Of a DNA stretch of 64,000 nt, positions 1 to 8,884 are shown one piece after another. The translations under genes were made by a program, and so were the position numbers. The notes below the pieces were generated by a model. The model was not told the DNA's origin and ran no database searches. It was given only the letters and a program-made list of their open reading frames with translations. The stretch spans positions 15,275 through 79,274 of the forward strand of contig JAZNCT010000088.1 in assembly GCA_045587665.1 (NCBI GenBank), written 5' to 3'. The DNA comes from SIG710 sp045587665 (GTDB taxonomy: Bacteria; Bacillota; Clostridia; Oscillospirales; CAG-272). How positions within the stretch are numbered: the stretch's first letter is position 1; each line of letters begins with the position of its first letter.

Positions 1-558
1 GGAGCGCATGAGAGCTGTAAAATGACAGCCCGTGCAGTTTCTGATTTTCTATATGAAATACCCATTCATGCTTACTATTCCATGAAATATAAAGCGATCA
101 AGGAGCTTAACGATGCCGTTGGCGGTGTAACGGTGACGATTTCAACCGATATGACGGGGGTAAACGAAGCCTTCATAAAAGGGGAAACCGTAACGCTTGA
201 CGGCGAGATGGCAGCTATGTATCTTAGTGCCAGACGGGATGTTGGCGACGGCTCAAACGAGGGCAGACTGGAGAGGCAGAAGCAGTACATTTTTTCATTT
301 ATAGAAGCTGCTATAAGTGCCATAAAAAAGGACTGGGGCTTACCGGCAGATCTTTATGGGCGGCTTGCCGGAAACAGCTGCACAGATCTTAGTGCAGACG
401 AGATCGTATATCTGGCTTCTCTTGCACCCGGGCTTGATATTTCTTACCACAGCATAAAGGGCACGACCGACACCGGCGGTGCGTTTGCCGAATTCAGGCC
501 GGATGAGGATGCTCTCTGGCAGCTTATTTTGGATATTTTCTATATTTGTGAGGATTGA
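1..558 (+). CDS. LCP (LytR-CpsA-Psr) family protein, C-terminal part
   Basis: The reading frame is open from base 1, so the N-terminus lies outside the window; about 185 residues remain. The visible part matches the second half of an LCP domain: a segment LNDAVGGVTVTI, then ALYLSAR-like residues (MYLSARRDVGDG) and the GRxxRQ motif (GRLERQKQ) that contributes Arg residues to binding the pyrophosphate lipid substrate. Known members are membrane-anchored and transfer undecaprenyl-linked glycopolymers to peptidoglycan on the outer face of the membrane. Seven bases separate its stop from the sortase gene, so the two are probably co-transcribed. The specific polymer cannot be told from sequence. 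Confidence 0.85.
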   Translation, partial: GAHESCKMTARAVSDFLYEIPIHAYYSMKYKAIKELNDAVGGVTVTISTDMTGVNEAFIKGETVTLDGEMAAMYLSARRDVGDGSNEGRLERQKQYIFSFIEAAISAIKKDWGLPADLYGRLAGNSCTDLSADEIVYLASLAPGLDISYHSIKGTTDTGGAFAEFRPDEDALWQLILDIFYICED

Positions 559-565
559 TATATAA

Positions 566-1438
566 ATGGAGAATAAAGACGTTAGCGCTAAAAGGAGCTC
601 AAAAAAGCGTTTTATATTCTGGCTGATAGTCTTTATCATTTTTGTCACTGTAGCAGCTGCTTGTCTTGGCGTTTGGGTCTATCACCTGGTGCTCAGAAAG
701 GCTATGAGCGATCTTTATGAGGAGGCAAGGATCCTGTTGCCCGAAGCCTATGAATATGAAGAACAGATCGCTAATGGAAATCAGCATAATTCTGCCGATT
801 TCCCGGCAGGAAACGAAAGCCAGAATCCGGAGGAGCAGGCACAGGCAAAGCCTCTTGTCAAGATAAATTTTGAAATTTTAAAACAAACCTCCGTCGATGT
901 TTATTCCTGGATAGAGATTCCCGGAACGGCAATTGCCCTCCCCATAGTACAGCATCCTGAGAATAATGGATATTATCTCCGCAGAGCCATAAGCGGTGCC
1001 TATGACATAACCGGCTGTATCTATACTCAGAATTATAACAGCAAGGATTTTTCCGATAAAAACACTCTCATATACGGTCATTATATGGATGACGGCACAA
1101 AATTCGGTCCTCTGCTTTCATATATGGACCAGGAATTTTTCAACAGTCATCGCCGAATAGATATCTATACAGAAAATGAATGGCTCACATATGAGGTCTT
1201 TGCGGCACTTCCTTTTGATACAAGACACGTTCTGCGTGCCTACAAGGCATCGGATGATCCTTATGCAGATTTTCTGAAAGATGTTTATTCTTCAAAAGAT
1301 GCCCGAACTATAATAGCGAAAGACACACGCGTTGACCCGGAGACAGATAAGATAATAACACTCTCTACCTGCCTCAAAACCGGCTCAAGAAGGTTTCTTG
1401 TGCTAGCTAAGCTTGTGAAATCACAATTATGTGAATAA
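566..1438 (+). CDS. class B sortase
   Basis: A 290-residue membrane-bound transpeptidase. Residues 17-40 form one N-terminal membrane anchor after a Lys/Arg-rich start. The catalytic domain shows the sortase triad: His172 in YGHYMDDGTKF, Cys269 in ITLSTC and Arg275/276 in GSRRFLV. The segment following the His (GPLLSYMDQEFFNSH) is typical of class B enzymes. Sortases cleave a C-terminal sorting signal at the outer membrane face and join the protein to the cell wall. The next gene encodes a protein ending in a sorting-signal-like tail, making it the likely substrate, and the LCP gene upstream also acts on the wall. Confidence 0.9.
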   Translation: MENKDVSAKRSSKKRFIFWLIVFIIFVTVAAACLGVWVYHLVLRKAMSDLYEEARILLPEAYEYEEQIANGNQHNSADFPAGNESQNPEEQAQAKPLVKINFEILKQTSVDVYSWIEIPGTAIALPIVQHPENNGYYLRRAISGAYDITGCIYTQNYNSKDFSDKNTLIYGHYMDDGTKFGPLLSYMDQEFFNSHRRIDIYTENEWLTYEVFAALPFDTRHVLRAYKASDDPYADFLKDVYSSKDARTIIAKDTRVDPETDKIITLSTCLKTGSRRFLVLAKLVKSQLCE

Positions 1439-1471
1439 TTAAAAATATAATTTCAAAAAGGAGACACAATC

Positions 1472-2185
1472 ATGAAAAAACTCTTATCTATCCTCGTTAT
1501 GACAGCACTTGTTCTCTCTTCTCTCGCCCTTGCTATCTCCGCAACAGGCAGCCCCACAGGCGAGATCACCAAGGCAGATGAGGCTGAGCCCACTGTTGTT
1601 GACAAGGACGGCAACGCTGTTACAGAGATCGCTGACGGCGAAATGATCAAGGTAACAGATGACGACGAAGCAGAGCACATCCCCGAATCTGATGAATTTG
1701 CAGAAACTTTTGGCGAAAAGTATGCTGACTATAAGGCATACGGCGCTTTCCACGTAACACTTACAGATCACGGTAAGGCAATCGTTAAAGACGGTAAGCT
1801 CACAGGCATCAAGATCACTATCACAGTTCCCGGTCTTTCTGCAGCAAACGCTCCCACAGTTTACTATCACGATGTTGCTCACAACAAGTACATCATCGTT
1901 GAAAGCACTGTTGAAGGCAACAAGATCACATTCACAGCTCTTCCCCTTACAGGTGAAGTTTCCACAGCAAGCGTTGCTAAGGCTGTAAATGCTCTCACAG
2001 CAACCGTTCTCTCTGCAACAGCTGATCATGTAATCAGCGATACAGATATCGGTTACTACGGTATCATCTACACAGGTGCAGCTACATCTCCTTCCACCGG
2101 CGTTCCCACAGCAGCTTTCGTTATCGTTCTCGTAGTTGCTCTCGCAGGTGCTGCATTTGCAGGCAAGAAGATCTTTGCTAAGTGA
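1472..2185 (+). CDS. secreted protein with SPSTG wall-sorting tail, likely sortase substrate
   Basis: A 237-residue protein with a signal peptide (about residues 1-24) and a C-terminal tail made of SPSTG (206-210), a hydrophobic segment of about 18 residues and a short basic end (KKIFAK). This layout is that of LPXTG-like cell-wall sorting signals; the four-residue core differs from both LPXTG and the NPQTN usual for SrtB. The middle, about 180 residues, is acidic and has no recognised domain. Codon choice is strongly biased (AAG, ACA, GCT, ATC), unlike its neighbours and suggestive of high expression. RBS AAGGAG precedes ATG. The family of the ectodomain is unknown. Confidence 0.75.
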   Translation: MKKLLSILVMTALVLSSLALAISATGSPTGEITKADEAEPTVVDKDGNAVTEIADGEMIKVTDDDEAEHIPESDEFAETFGEKYADYKAYGAFHVTLTDHGKAIVKDGKLTGIKITITVPGLSAANAPTVYYHDVAHNKYIIVESTVEGNKITFTALPLTGEVSTASVAKAVNALTATVLSATADHVISDTDIGYYGIIYTGAATSPSTGVPTAAFVIVLVVALAGAAFAGKKIFAK

Positions 2186-2211
2186 TTTAATTAACATAAA
2201 ATTGTGATTTA

Positions 2212-2251
2212 GATAAAAAGCACCCGTGGCATAGCCACGGGGCTTTTTATC
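2212..2251. terminator. terminator after the sortase-substrate gene
   Basis: A nearly perfect inverted repeat: gataaaaagc-a-cccgtggc, loop ATA, then gccacggg and gctttttatc. GC-rich core with a T run on the plus strand and a matching A run on the other side, so it can act in both directions. Confidence 0.85.
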
Positions 2252-2351
2252 TTTTATAAAAGTTTTTTCAGTATAAACTAATACTCAGAACCAAATGAAG
2301 GGCGAAAACACACCTGTTTGTGCAGCAACTAACTTTTTACAAACTTCAATC

Positions 2352-2390
2352 AGCTAAAACCCCTCAAAGCTAATAAGCCCTGAGGGGGAG
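2352..2390 (-). terminator. terminator of the FolT-like gene
   Basis: Read on the minus strand the sequence directly after the ECF gene has CCCCTCA pairing with TGAGGGG, an inner GCTTATTAGC palindrome and then TTTT. It ends the minus-strand unit that starts near 4880. Confidence 0.7.
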
Positions 2391-2391
2391 G

Positions 2392-3129
2392 TTATTTTAC
2401 TATTGCAAGCATTTTATTTAAAAATCCTTCGATTGCCGCCTTTACAGCCGCTTCGTTTGTCAAATACAATATAAGAACTGCCATGCAGAGAACAACTGCC
2501 AAAGCACAAATAAGTATCTTCTTTTTTGAAACCTCTAATTTCAGCGAAGGATCACAAAGCCCCAATCGGCAAAGGCTGGGAAGAAGAGCTCTTATGAACA
2601 CAGTCATTATGAAGACCTCAAATGGGAACATAAGCAGATTTTTTATGCCCGAAAGGGCAACATAATAAAGGTAAAAGTTCCCGCCTGCCAGTCTCCATAC
2701 CGAACCGAGAAGCACGTTTACAAAAACGTTTATCACCAGCTTTGCAAGTGCAAGTCTTTCAAAAGAGAGCTTTGCCCTGTATAGAAAAAGTGCATATATA
2801 AGTGCGCTGAGAACAGCCGAAAGAGTATAACCCGGATGAAAGGGATATCCCGTTGGAAATATCATAGCACCGACAACGTCAACAATAATTCCGCAGGGGA
2901 TAGCCAAAACAGGTCCTGTTATAAAGGAACACAGGGAAATAACGGTAAAAGAAAACGAAACCGTCAGTATTCCGGGAATGATCGGTATCTGAAATTTTTC
3001 CATAACTATGGCAACCGCACAAAGAATGGCACAGATAACAAGCGATCTGATATTATGCAGCTCCTTCAGCGCATCTTTCCAATATCCCCCCGACACCGGG
3101 AACCGGTATGTATTAAACTGTTTTTTCAA
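2392..3129 (-). CDS. ECF transporter S component, folate (FolT) family
   Basis: A 245-residue integral membrane protein with about six hydrophobic segments. The motif VVDVVGAMIFPTGYPFHPGY followed by TLSAVLSALIYALFLYR is characteristic of the folate-family S components of energy-coupling factor transporters, which bind the vitamin and dock on a shared EcfA/EcfA'/EcfT module. No ECF ATPase or EcfT gene is nearby, consistent with a group II system that shares the module. The start is a TTG preceded by GGAG with nine bases between. It lies 22 bases after the 562-residue protein in the same unit. The substrate assignment is by family resemblance. Confidence 0.8.
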   Translation of the reverse strand: MKKQFNTYRFPVSGGYWKDALKELHNIRSLVICAILCAVAIVMEKFQIPIIPGILTVSFSFTVISLCSFITGPVLAIPCGIIVDVVGAMIFPTGYPFHPGYTLSAVLSALIYALFLYRAKLSFERLALAKLVINVFVNVLLGSVWRLAGGNFYLYYVALSGIKNLLMFPFEVFIMTVFIRALLPSLCRLGLCDPSLKLEVSKKKILICALAVVLCMAVLILYLTNEAAVKAAIEGFLNKMLAIVK

Positions 3130-3151
3130 ATTGCATCACTCCAAGCAAAAA

Positions 3152-4840
3152 TCAATTAAAGCTGTCGATAGCCATATCGCAAACGAGCAGCGTTTCTTCT
3201 TCATTAACAAAAACCAAGGATAAAGTTCCTTCATAAAGCTTTTCATTTCTGTAAAATCTAAGATGAACAGAAAAATCCACTTCACAGTAAAACAGATTAT
3301 CAGAAAGAGGAACAAAATTTTTCGGCTCTATAAGGTCTATGCGATATACGCCCTGGTTTACAAATTCAAAGCTGCTTTTTGAGCTTCTGATCTGCTTAAA
3401 TCCGGGGCTCTGCGGCTTCATAAGGCTGATAAGGGCGTTGTAGTTTTCTTCAATTCCAACGGCACCGTTTGCCACATAGTGAAAATACGCTTTTGTAAAA
3501 GCTTCTGCCGCGGAAGTCGCCGTGCTCTGAAGCTCTGCACTTGAGGCACCGTAATAATAAGCAAAAAATGTCTGTTTTTCTCTCGACTGATAAGAAATAT
3601 CAAGAGGCTCTCCCAAAAGAGAAGCACTGATATCAGGCTCACATATAAGCCCCCTTATTTCATAATGAGCACCTGTTGGCTTTTTTGATGCGGCAAGATA
3701 TTCAACACCAGAAAGTGAAGGGTAGGGGGTGATTCCCACAATGTATTTTTCATCCGCCGCAACCCCGTTTATATATAGGACCGCCCCTTCCGGAACAATG
3801 GCACTGACCTTATATTTACTCTCGTCCGAATAAAGATAGACCAAACGGTAAGCGCCGTCCTCTCCTTCAAACCAGTTGCCCTCCAGCATTTCTCCGTTTA
3901 CCGAAACAGAAAAAGCCGATTTATCCCGCTCTCCGCTTAAAAGATATGAAACCGTCTTTGGAAGAGCATCACCAAGTCCCTTTTCAAACTCACTCAGTGC
4001 ATCCCCAAGCTCTCCTTCTACCGCAAGAGAACTGTCGGGCACTCTTCCTCCAATATGTATATCTGCAGCTGAGGGGGCAGTTAATATAAACGTTCTGTTT
4101 TTCTGAGAAAACCAATCGGCCTTATTTCCTATCACGTCAAGAGGCTCTGTATTAGTCATATACGAGGTCTCAAGGAGCGGCAATGTGCAAAGCTGATCAA
4201 ATTTATAAATATCGCATTTTGTGTTTTCATCCAAAATCACACATGGGCCACTGTATTCGGCACTTTTTTCGATGATATGAGTCTCATCTGCCACTCTGCC
4301 GTTAACGCTCAGCTTTGCCCCGTGGGGAACACACACAGTTATTGAAAGCCTTTCAATTGCGCCCGAAACAGCCTCATCATAGATCCGGGCAGAATCTATC
4401 TCCCACCTTGCAATACCGAACAAAGCATCCTTTTCACTCCTTTTCAGAGTGATCTTGCCTATATCATTCTCTCCGCAGATAATGCGGAATACAGGTCTTT
4501 GGGATGTATATTCCTTTGCAAGCTTTGCAGTGCTTTTCTCACCAAGAAGATATTCACTGCGAGCAAGCACGAGAGGAGCATCCTCAAAAGGACTAATGGT
4601 GCCAAGTTTATCCTCTATCATCGCGGCAAGGCTTGCATCAGTAAGCGACATAACAAACCGGGCTGCTGTTTTTTCGGGCAGGTTTTCTTCATAAGTATAA
4701 AGAAAAGCCGCAAGAATTCCTAAGAGCACCGCTATAACCGCCAAAAGGATTGCCGCATAAATAGCAGAGGCACGACCAAAAAACGAAAGCCTATGCTCAC
4801 GCGGTTTCCTTATGTTCTTTTTTTCGGAATTCTCAGCCAA
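3152..4840 (-). CDS. membrane-anchored protein with TcaA/PEGA-like segments
   Basis: 562 residues: a basic N-terminus, one membrane helix (about 28-50) and a large outer domain. At least two segments share the pattern VPxGAxLxVNGxxADExxI (CVPHGAKLSVNGRVADE; IVPEGAVLYINGVAADE), and a third (APSAADIHIGGRVPDSSL) looks related. Such beta-rich repeats occur in TcaA- and PEGA-type surface proteins. The last 150 residues (AEAFTKAYFHYVANG onward) resemble an NTF2-like fold. The TcaA zinc ribbon is missing. First gene after a strong minus-strand promoter; co-transcribed with the ECF S component. A cell-envelope role is likely, the exact function unknown. Confidence 0.55.
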   Translation of the reverse strand: MAENSEKKNIRKPREHRLSFFGRASAIYAAILLAVIAVLLGILAAFLYTYEENLPEKTAARFVMSLTDASLAAMIEDKLGTISPFEDAPLVLARSEYLLGEKSTAKLAKEYTSQRPVFRIICGENDIGKITLKRSEKDALFGIARWEIDSARIYDEAVSGAIERLSITVCVPHGAKLSVNGRVADETHIIEKSAEYSGPCVILDENTKCDIYKFDQLCTLPLLETSYMTNTEPLDVIGNKADWFSQKNRTFILTAPSAADIHIGGRVPDSSLAVEGELGDALSEFEKGLGDALPKTVSYLLSGERDKSAFSVSVNGEMLEGNWFEGEDGAYRLVYLYSDESKYKVSAIVPEGAVLYINGVAADEKYIVGITPYPSLSGVEYLAASKKPTGAHYEIRGLICEPDISASLLGEPLDISYQSREKQTFFAYYYGASSAELQSTATSAAEAFTKAYFHYVANGAVGIEENYNALISLMKPQSPGFKQIRSSKSSFEFVNQGVYRIDLIEPKNFVPLSDNLFYCEVDFSVHLRFYRNEKLYEGTLSLVFVNEEETLLVCDMAIDSFN

Positions 4841-4879
4841 TTCTTTCAGCCCTTCTTCTTTTCTTTATCGCTCTTATAT

Positions 4880-4908
4880 ATTGTATCATGGTTTTCCTGT
4901 GCCGTCAA
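4880..4908 (-). promoter_or_regulatory. promoter of the 562-aa gene/FolT unit
   Basis: On the minus strand: TTGACG, 17 bases, TACAAT. The -10 lies about 40 bases upstream of the start codon. Confidence 0.75.
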
Positions 4909-5075
4909 TAATTTTTGCGCATAATTATTCAATAATTTTGCACAGGAAAATTGGATAAGTCTACACAAAATTTAACCGAGATAGGGCGGAAATGTAAAAA
5001 AATAATGTATACTATTGAAAAAAAACAGCTTATATGATATTATATAATATGTATACTTGCAGATATGGAGGGGTT

Positions 5076-5408
5076 ATGGAAGAAAAACGTTTTCGCAAAA
5101 ACGATAATTGTTTTGTCTGTGTAAATTGCGGCAAAAAGGTTGAAGCACTGGGCTATAGCTCACGCAATCATTGCCCATTTTGCCTTTATTCTCTCCATGT
5201 AGATGTAAACCCCGGCGACAGGAGCAGCGATTGCGGCGGCCTGCTGCGCCCCATTAAAGTTGAGACAGATCCAAGAAAAGGATATATAATCATTCACAAA
5301 TGTGAAAAATGCGGTGCCATAAGACGCAACCGCGCTGCTCACTTGGCAAAGACACAGCCGGATGATATTAAAAAGCTGATAAAGCTGACCGCAGGTCAAT
5401 TGGAATAA
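5076..5408 (+). CDS. RNHCP-domain zinc-binding protein
   Basis: 110 residues from the ATG at 5076, chosen because GGAGGGG sits four bases before it; an ATG 42 bases further upstream in frame has no RBS. The diagnostic RNHCP motif is present (Arg30-Asn-His-Cys-Pro-Phe-Cys36). Cys12, 15, 18, 33, 36, 53, 76 and 79 suggest two or more zinc ribbons. The family is small, widespread in Firmicutes and of unknown biochemical function; similarity to nucleic-acid-binding zinc ribbons is only suggestive. It lies 28 bases before the ABC cassette. Confidence 0.85.
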   Translation: MEEKRFRKNDNCFVCVNCGKKVEALGYSSRNHCPFCLYSLHVDVNPGDRSSDCGGLLRPIKVETDPRKGYIIIHKCEKCGAIRRNRAAHLAKTQPDDIKKLIKLTAGQLE

Positions 5409-5436
5409 ACAAAATAAGATCTGAAAGGATTTAAAT

Positions 5437-6507
5437 ATGATAAAAATAGAGCATTTGGTTAAAAACTATGGCAATTTTTGTGCCGTTGATGATGTGAGCT
5501 TCTCTATAGAAGAGGGCGAGATCGTCGGCTTTCTCGGTCCAAACGGTGCAGGTAAAAGCACGACCATGAATATGCTTACGGGATATCTGTCCTCAAGTGC
5601 CGGAAGCGTCAGTATTGCAGGTGTGGATATTCTCGAAGACCCTCTTAAAGCTAAAAAGATGATAGGTTATCTGCCTGAGCAACCGCCTCTTTATATGGAT
5701 ATGACGGTTGAAGAATACCTGAACTTTGCCTATGAGCTGAAGGACTGCAAATATAACCGGAAAAAGCATCTTGCAGAAATATGCGAGGTGACAAAAATAA
5801 GCGATGTGAGAAAAAAGCTTATTAAAAATCTTTCAAAGGGCTATAAACAGAGGGTTGGAATAGCACAGGCTCTTATCAATAACCCGAAAGTTATTATTTT
5901 CGACGAACCAACTATCGGTCTTGACCCAAAGCAGATCATTGAGATAAGAAATCTAATCAGAAATCTGGGCAGAGATCACACTGTTATCCTCAGCACCCAT
6001 ATCCTGCAGGAAGTACAGGCGGTTTGCGACAGAATAATCATCATAAACCGAGGCAAAGTCGTTGCCGACGAAAAAACAGAAAACATAAGCCGTGCGATGG
6101 AGCAGAGCAGACGCTTTAATGTTAAGATCTGCGGCCCTCAGAGAGAGGTGCTGGCAATGCTGAAGGATAAAAACGGTATTGTTTATGCCGAAGCACTTGC
6201 AGAGAGAGACGGAGACGCTTATACATATATGATAGAAAGCGACGTTGGCGTTGACATACGCAAAAATCTCTTTTACACGCTCTCTGAAAAGAACTGGCCG
6301 CTTATCGGCATGGAGGCTCTCGGTATGAGCCTTGAGGATATCTTTATAAATATCGTCGACAAGAGCAACGAAAGAAAAACTCTGAAAAACACTAAAGAAA
6401 AGAGCTATAGGCCCGGCAAGAGCGGATTTGAAAAACAGCTTGCCGACAATATTATGAAAAATACAAAAGAGGCTCAGAAAAGCGAAAACGATATTTTAGG
6501 TAAATAA
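5437..6507 (+). CDS. ABC transporter ATPase, GldA-like
   Basis: A 356-residue cytoplasmic ATP-binding subunit. Walker A GPNGAGKS (34-41), signature LSKGYKQ (132-138), Walker B VIIFDEP (152-158) and H-loop STH (186-188) are all intact, so it should hydrolyse ATP. The region after residue 220 matches the C-terminal extension of the GldA/CcmA-type exporters, and a further 60 Lys-rich residues of low complexity close the protein. It is the first gene of a four-gene cassette whose order (ATPase, permease, GldG-like, DUF4340) is recurrent in Clostridia and Bacteroidetes. Substrate unknown. Confidence 0.9.
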   Translation: MIKIEHLVKNYGNFCAVDDVSFSIEEGEIVGFLGPNGAGKSTTMNMLTGYLSSSAGSVSIAGVDILEDPLKAKKMIGYLPEQPPLYMDMTVEEYLNFAYELKDCKYNRKKHLAEICEVTKISDVRKKLIKNLSKGYKQRVGIAQALINNPKVIIFDEPTIGLDPKQIIEIRNLIRNLGRDHTVILSTHILQEVQAVCDRIIIINRGKVVADEKTENISRAMEQSRRFNVKICGPQREVLAMLKDKNGIVYAEALAERDGDAYTYMIESDVGVDIRKNLFYTLSEKNWPLIGMEALGMSLEDIFINIVDKSNERKTLKNTKEKSYRPGKSGFEKQLADNIMKNTKEAQKSENDILGK

Positions 6508-6534
6508 CCCTATATAAAGAAAGGAATTGCGAAA

Positions 6535-7287
6535 ATGCTCGCCATATATAAAAAAGAACTTAAGTCCTATTTTATCACCCCCGTGGGATATGTTTATATC
6601 GGAATATTCCTTGCGCTCAGTGCTCTGATATTCTGCTATACGACTCTTATGAGCAGAACATATGAAACGGCAAATTATTTTTCAATGCTCATAATGTCCT
6701 TTGTTGTACTTATCCCTCTGCTCACAATGAAGCTCTTTTCCGAAGAGAAGAAGCTTCGCACCGAGCAGATGCTCCTCACCGCCCCTGTTACAGTTACGGG
6801 AATGGTTATGGGCAAATATCTTGCGGCACTAACAATGTTTGTCGGCTCTCTCCTTACTTCCTGCATCAATTTTATTCCGCTTTATTCTGTTGCAATGCAG
6901 GAAAGAGCTGAAGCCGGCGAAAGCGCGTCTATCAAGCACATCGGCCCTGCCGGCGCTGAGATAATCGGTTCTCTTATCGGAGTAATTCTTATCGGCGCCG
7001 CCTTTGTTGCTGTTGGCATGCTGATATCAACTCTCACAGAAAATCAGCTTGCGGCGGCGGTTATCTCGGTGGCGGTCCTGCTCCTGATGCTTCTGCTCAG
7101 CATTGTTAATAATTTTATTCCAAACTATGCCATTCGCTTTATTATCGACTGGTTCTGCGTGCTCAGCAGATTTCTTCCCTTTGGTTATGGACGCTTTGAT
7201 TTTTCCGCTTTGCTTTATTATATTTCGATTACGGCTGTGTTTATTTTCCTCACCATTCGCGTTTATGAAAAACGCCGTTGGGGTTGA
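6535..7287 (+). CDS. ABC transporter permease, GldF-like
   Basis: 250 residues with about six membrane helices, starting ten residues after an N-terminus (MLAIYKKELKSYFITPVGYV) typical of ABC-2 permeases in gliding-type cassettes. Conserved LLTMKLFSEEKKLRTEQMLLT follows helix two. It should form the membrane pore with the ATPase directly upstream, 27 bases away. RBS GAAAGGAAT. In Bacteroidetes GldF serves gliding motility; in Firmicutes without gliding the job of these proteins has not been settled. Confidence 0.87.
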   Translation: MLAIYKKELKSYFITPVGYVYIGIFLALSALIFCYTTLMSRTYETANYFSMLIMSFVVLIPLLTMKLFSEEKKLRTEQMLLTAPVTVTGMVMGKYLAALTMFVGSLLTSCINFIPLYSVAMQERAEAGESASIKHIGPAGAEIIGSLIGVILIGAAFVAVGMLISTLTENQLAAAVISVAVLLLMLLLSIVNNFIPNYAIRFIIDWFCVLSRFLPFGYGRFDFSALLYYISITAVFIFLTIRVYEKRRWG

Positions 7288-7307
7288 TGCTTTAGGAGGT
7301 AATAAAT

Positions 7308-8831
7308 ATGAACAGATTTCAGTTTGATAAAAAGCTGCGCTATGGCACCGTTTCTTTTGCCTTTACAGCAGCGTTTATTGCATTTGTTATTATGGTAAAT
7401 GTTCTTTTTTCGGCATTTGCCGCAAAGCACCTTTGGTATATAGACATGACCCCAGAAACCCTTTATACACTCTCGGATGAATGTGTTGACCTGCTGAAGG
7501 ATATAAAGAGTCCGGTAAAGATAATATTCTGCGATGACAAAGATGTTCTCGAAAAGACCGACAACACCCGTCTGGTTTATAACACAGCCCTTCAACTTGC
7601 TGAAAGGCTCGATTTTATTGAGGTTGAAAACGTAAATGTTGTGAGAGACCGCTCTGCTGTTACAAAATATCTCACAACTGCAACCTCTGAAATAAAGACC
7701 ACCGATGTTATCATCGAAAGCGGCAGTGAATTCAGAAAGGTTTCTCTCAAGGCATTCTATACATTCAGCGAAATGAGTGCCACAGACCCCTGGGCATATA
7801 ATGCCGAATCCCGCTTTGCCGCTACTATTATTGCGGTTACAAGAGCAGAATCTCCTATTTGCGCTCTGCTCACTGGACACGGAGAATCCTCAAAGGATTC
7901 TGCCCTCATCAGCCTTGTTTATGATGCCGGTTATGACGTTATCGCTCTTGATCTTTCAAAGGACGAGATACCCGAGGATTGCCGCCTGATAATATGCAAC
8001 AACCCAACCTCTGATTTTCTTTCTTCATTTGACGGAGCAAAAGTCAGCGAGATAGAAAAGCTGGATAAATTTCTTGACGGAAGCAATTCATTTATGGTGT
8101 TTGTTTCTCCCCAGACCCCCACTCTTCCGAACCTTGAAGAATATCTCTATGAATGGGGCATAAAATTTGGAAGAAACGACGGCTATAACTGCATTGTAAA
8201 TGACACAGCAAACTCTCTTGACACCGAGGGCTACAAGATCGTTGCCGACTATGTTAAAGAGGAGAACAGCCTCGGCCAGCAGGTCAATGCCGACCTTACT
8301 AACGCAGGCTCAGCTCCAAAGATAGTGTTTGAGGACGTTATGCCGATCTATCATGCAGATAATTATGATTCATCAGGCCGTTATTCTTCAAACGGATATT
8401 CACGCCAGATAAACGACATTTTTGTTACAAGTGCAAATGCCAAGGTCTTTGCAAATTCAGCAACAGTAAACGCGGCAACAGAAGTGGACAGGATACCCCT
8501 TCTCACAATCACAACCGAGAGCACACAGCTGAGCAACACATTAACAGAACATTCCTATGTTATGGCCTGCGGCTCTATTAACTTTGCAGGAGAAAGTCAG
8601 CTTCAGTCAAACGTGCTCGGAAACAGCCGTTCACTCTATTCTATGCTTAGAATAATGCAAAAGGAGATCGTTTTCATTGATCTTGCCAAAAAGCCTTTTG
8701 CAACCGTTAACATCGAAAGCCTCACAAGCTCAGATGCAACCTCCTATACCCTGGTTCTTTCTATTATCCCACCAGCTCTTGTTTTTGCCGCCGGCATTAT
8801 AATAATGATAAAGAGAAAAACCGAACACTGA
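7308..8831 (+). CDS. GldG-like ABC transporter auxiliary protein
   Basis: 507 residues with one membrane helix near the N-terminus (about 15-40) and one at the C-terminus (about 483-503, then KRKTEH), so most of the protein lies outside. The start resembles the ABC_transp_aux family: YIDMTPETLYTLSDECVDLLKDIKSPVKIIF, here shown in two parts in the sequence, and LLTGHGESS near residue 190 is the characteristic GHGE-type motif. RBS AGGAGG precedes the ATG. Acts with the permease and ATPase upstream; no enzymatic motif was seen. Confidence 0.85.
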   Translation: MNRFQFDKKLRYGTVSFAFTAAFIAFVIMVNVLFSAFAAKHLWYIDMTPETLYTLSDECVDLLKDIKSPVKIIFCDDKDVLEKTDNTRLVYNTALQLAERLDFIEVENVNVVRDRSAVTKYLTTATSEIKTTDVIIESGSEFRKVSLKAFYTFSEMSATDPWAYNAESRFAATIIAVTRAESPICALLTGHGESSKDSALISLVYDAGYDVIALDLSKDEIPEDCRLIICNNPTSDFLSSFDGAKVSEIEKLDKFLDGSNSFMVFVSPQTPTLPNLEEYLYEWGIKFGRNDGYNCIVNDTANSLDTEGYKIVADYVKEENSLGQQVNADLTNAGSAPKIVFEDVMPIYHADNYDSSGRYSSNGYSRQINDIFVTSANAKVFANSATVNAATEVDRIPLLTITTESTQLSNTLTEHSYVMACGSINFAGESQLQSNVLGNSRSLYSMLRIMQKEIVFIDLAKKPFATVNIESLTSSDATSYTLVLSIIPPALVFAAGIIIMIKRKTEH

Positions 8832-8884
8832 AAACAGACTTCTGCATATTTCCGCAGATAACATATTAAAGGAAGCTAAGGTAA

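Noticed and set aside
1484..2197. 237-codon Cys-rich minus-strand ORF opposite the SPSTG protein
   Set aside because: Mirrors the strong codon bias of the plus gene; Cys-rich nonsense composition, no RBS, and the plus strand has a signal peptide, sorting tail and terminator.
5001..5055. Promoter for the RNHCP gene (TATACT at 5008, TATAAT at 5043)
   Set aside because: No -35 hexamer at 16-18 bases for either -10, so not listed as a feature.
7263..7880. 205-codon minus ORF opposite the GldG-like gene
   Set aside because: Cys-rich shadow without RBS, opposite a clear gene.
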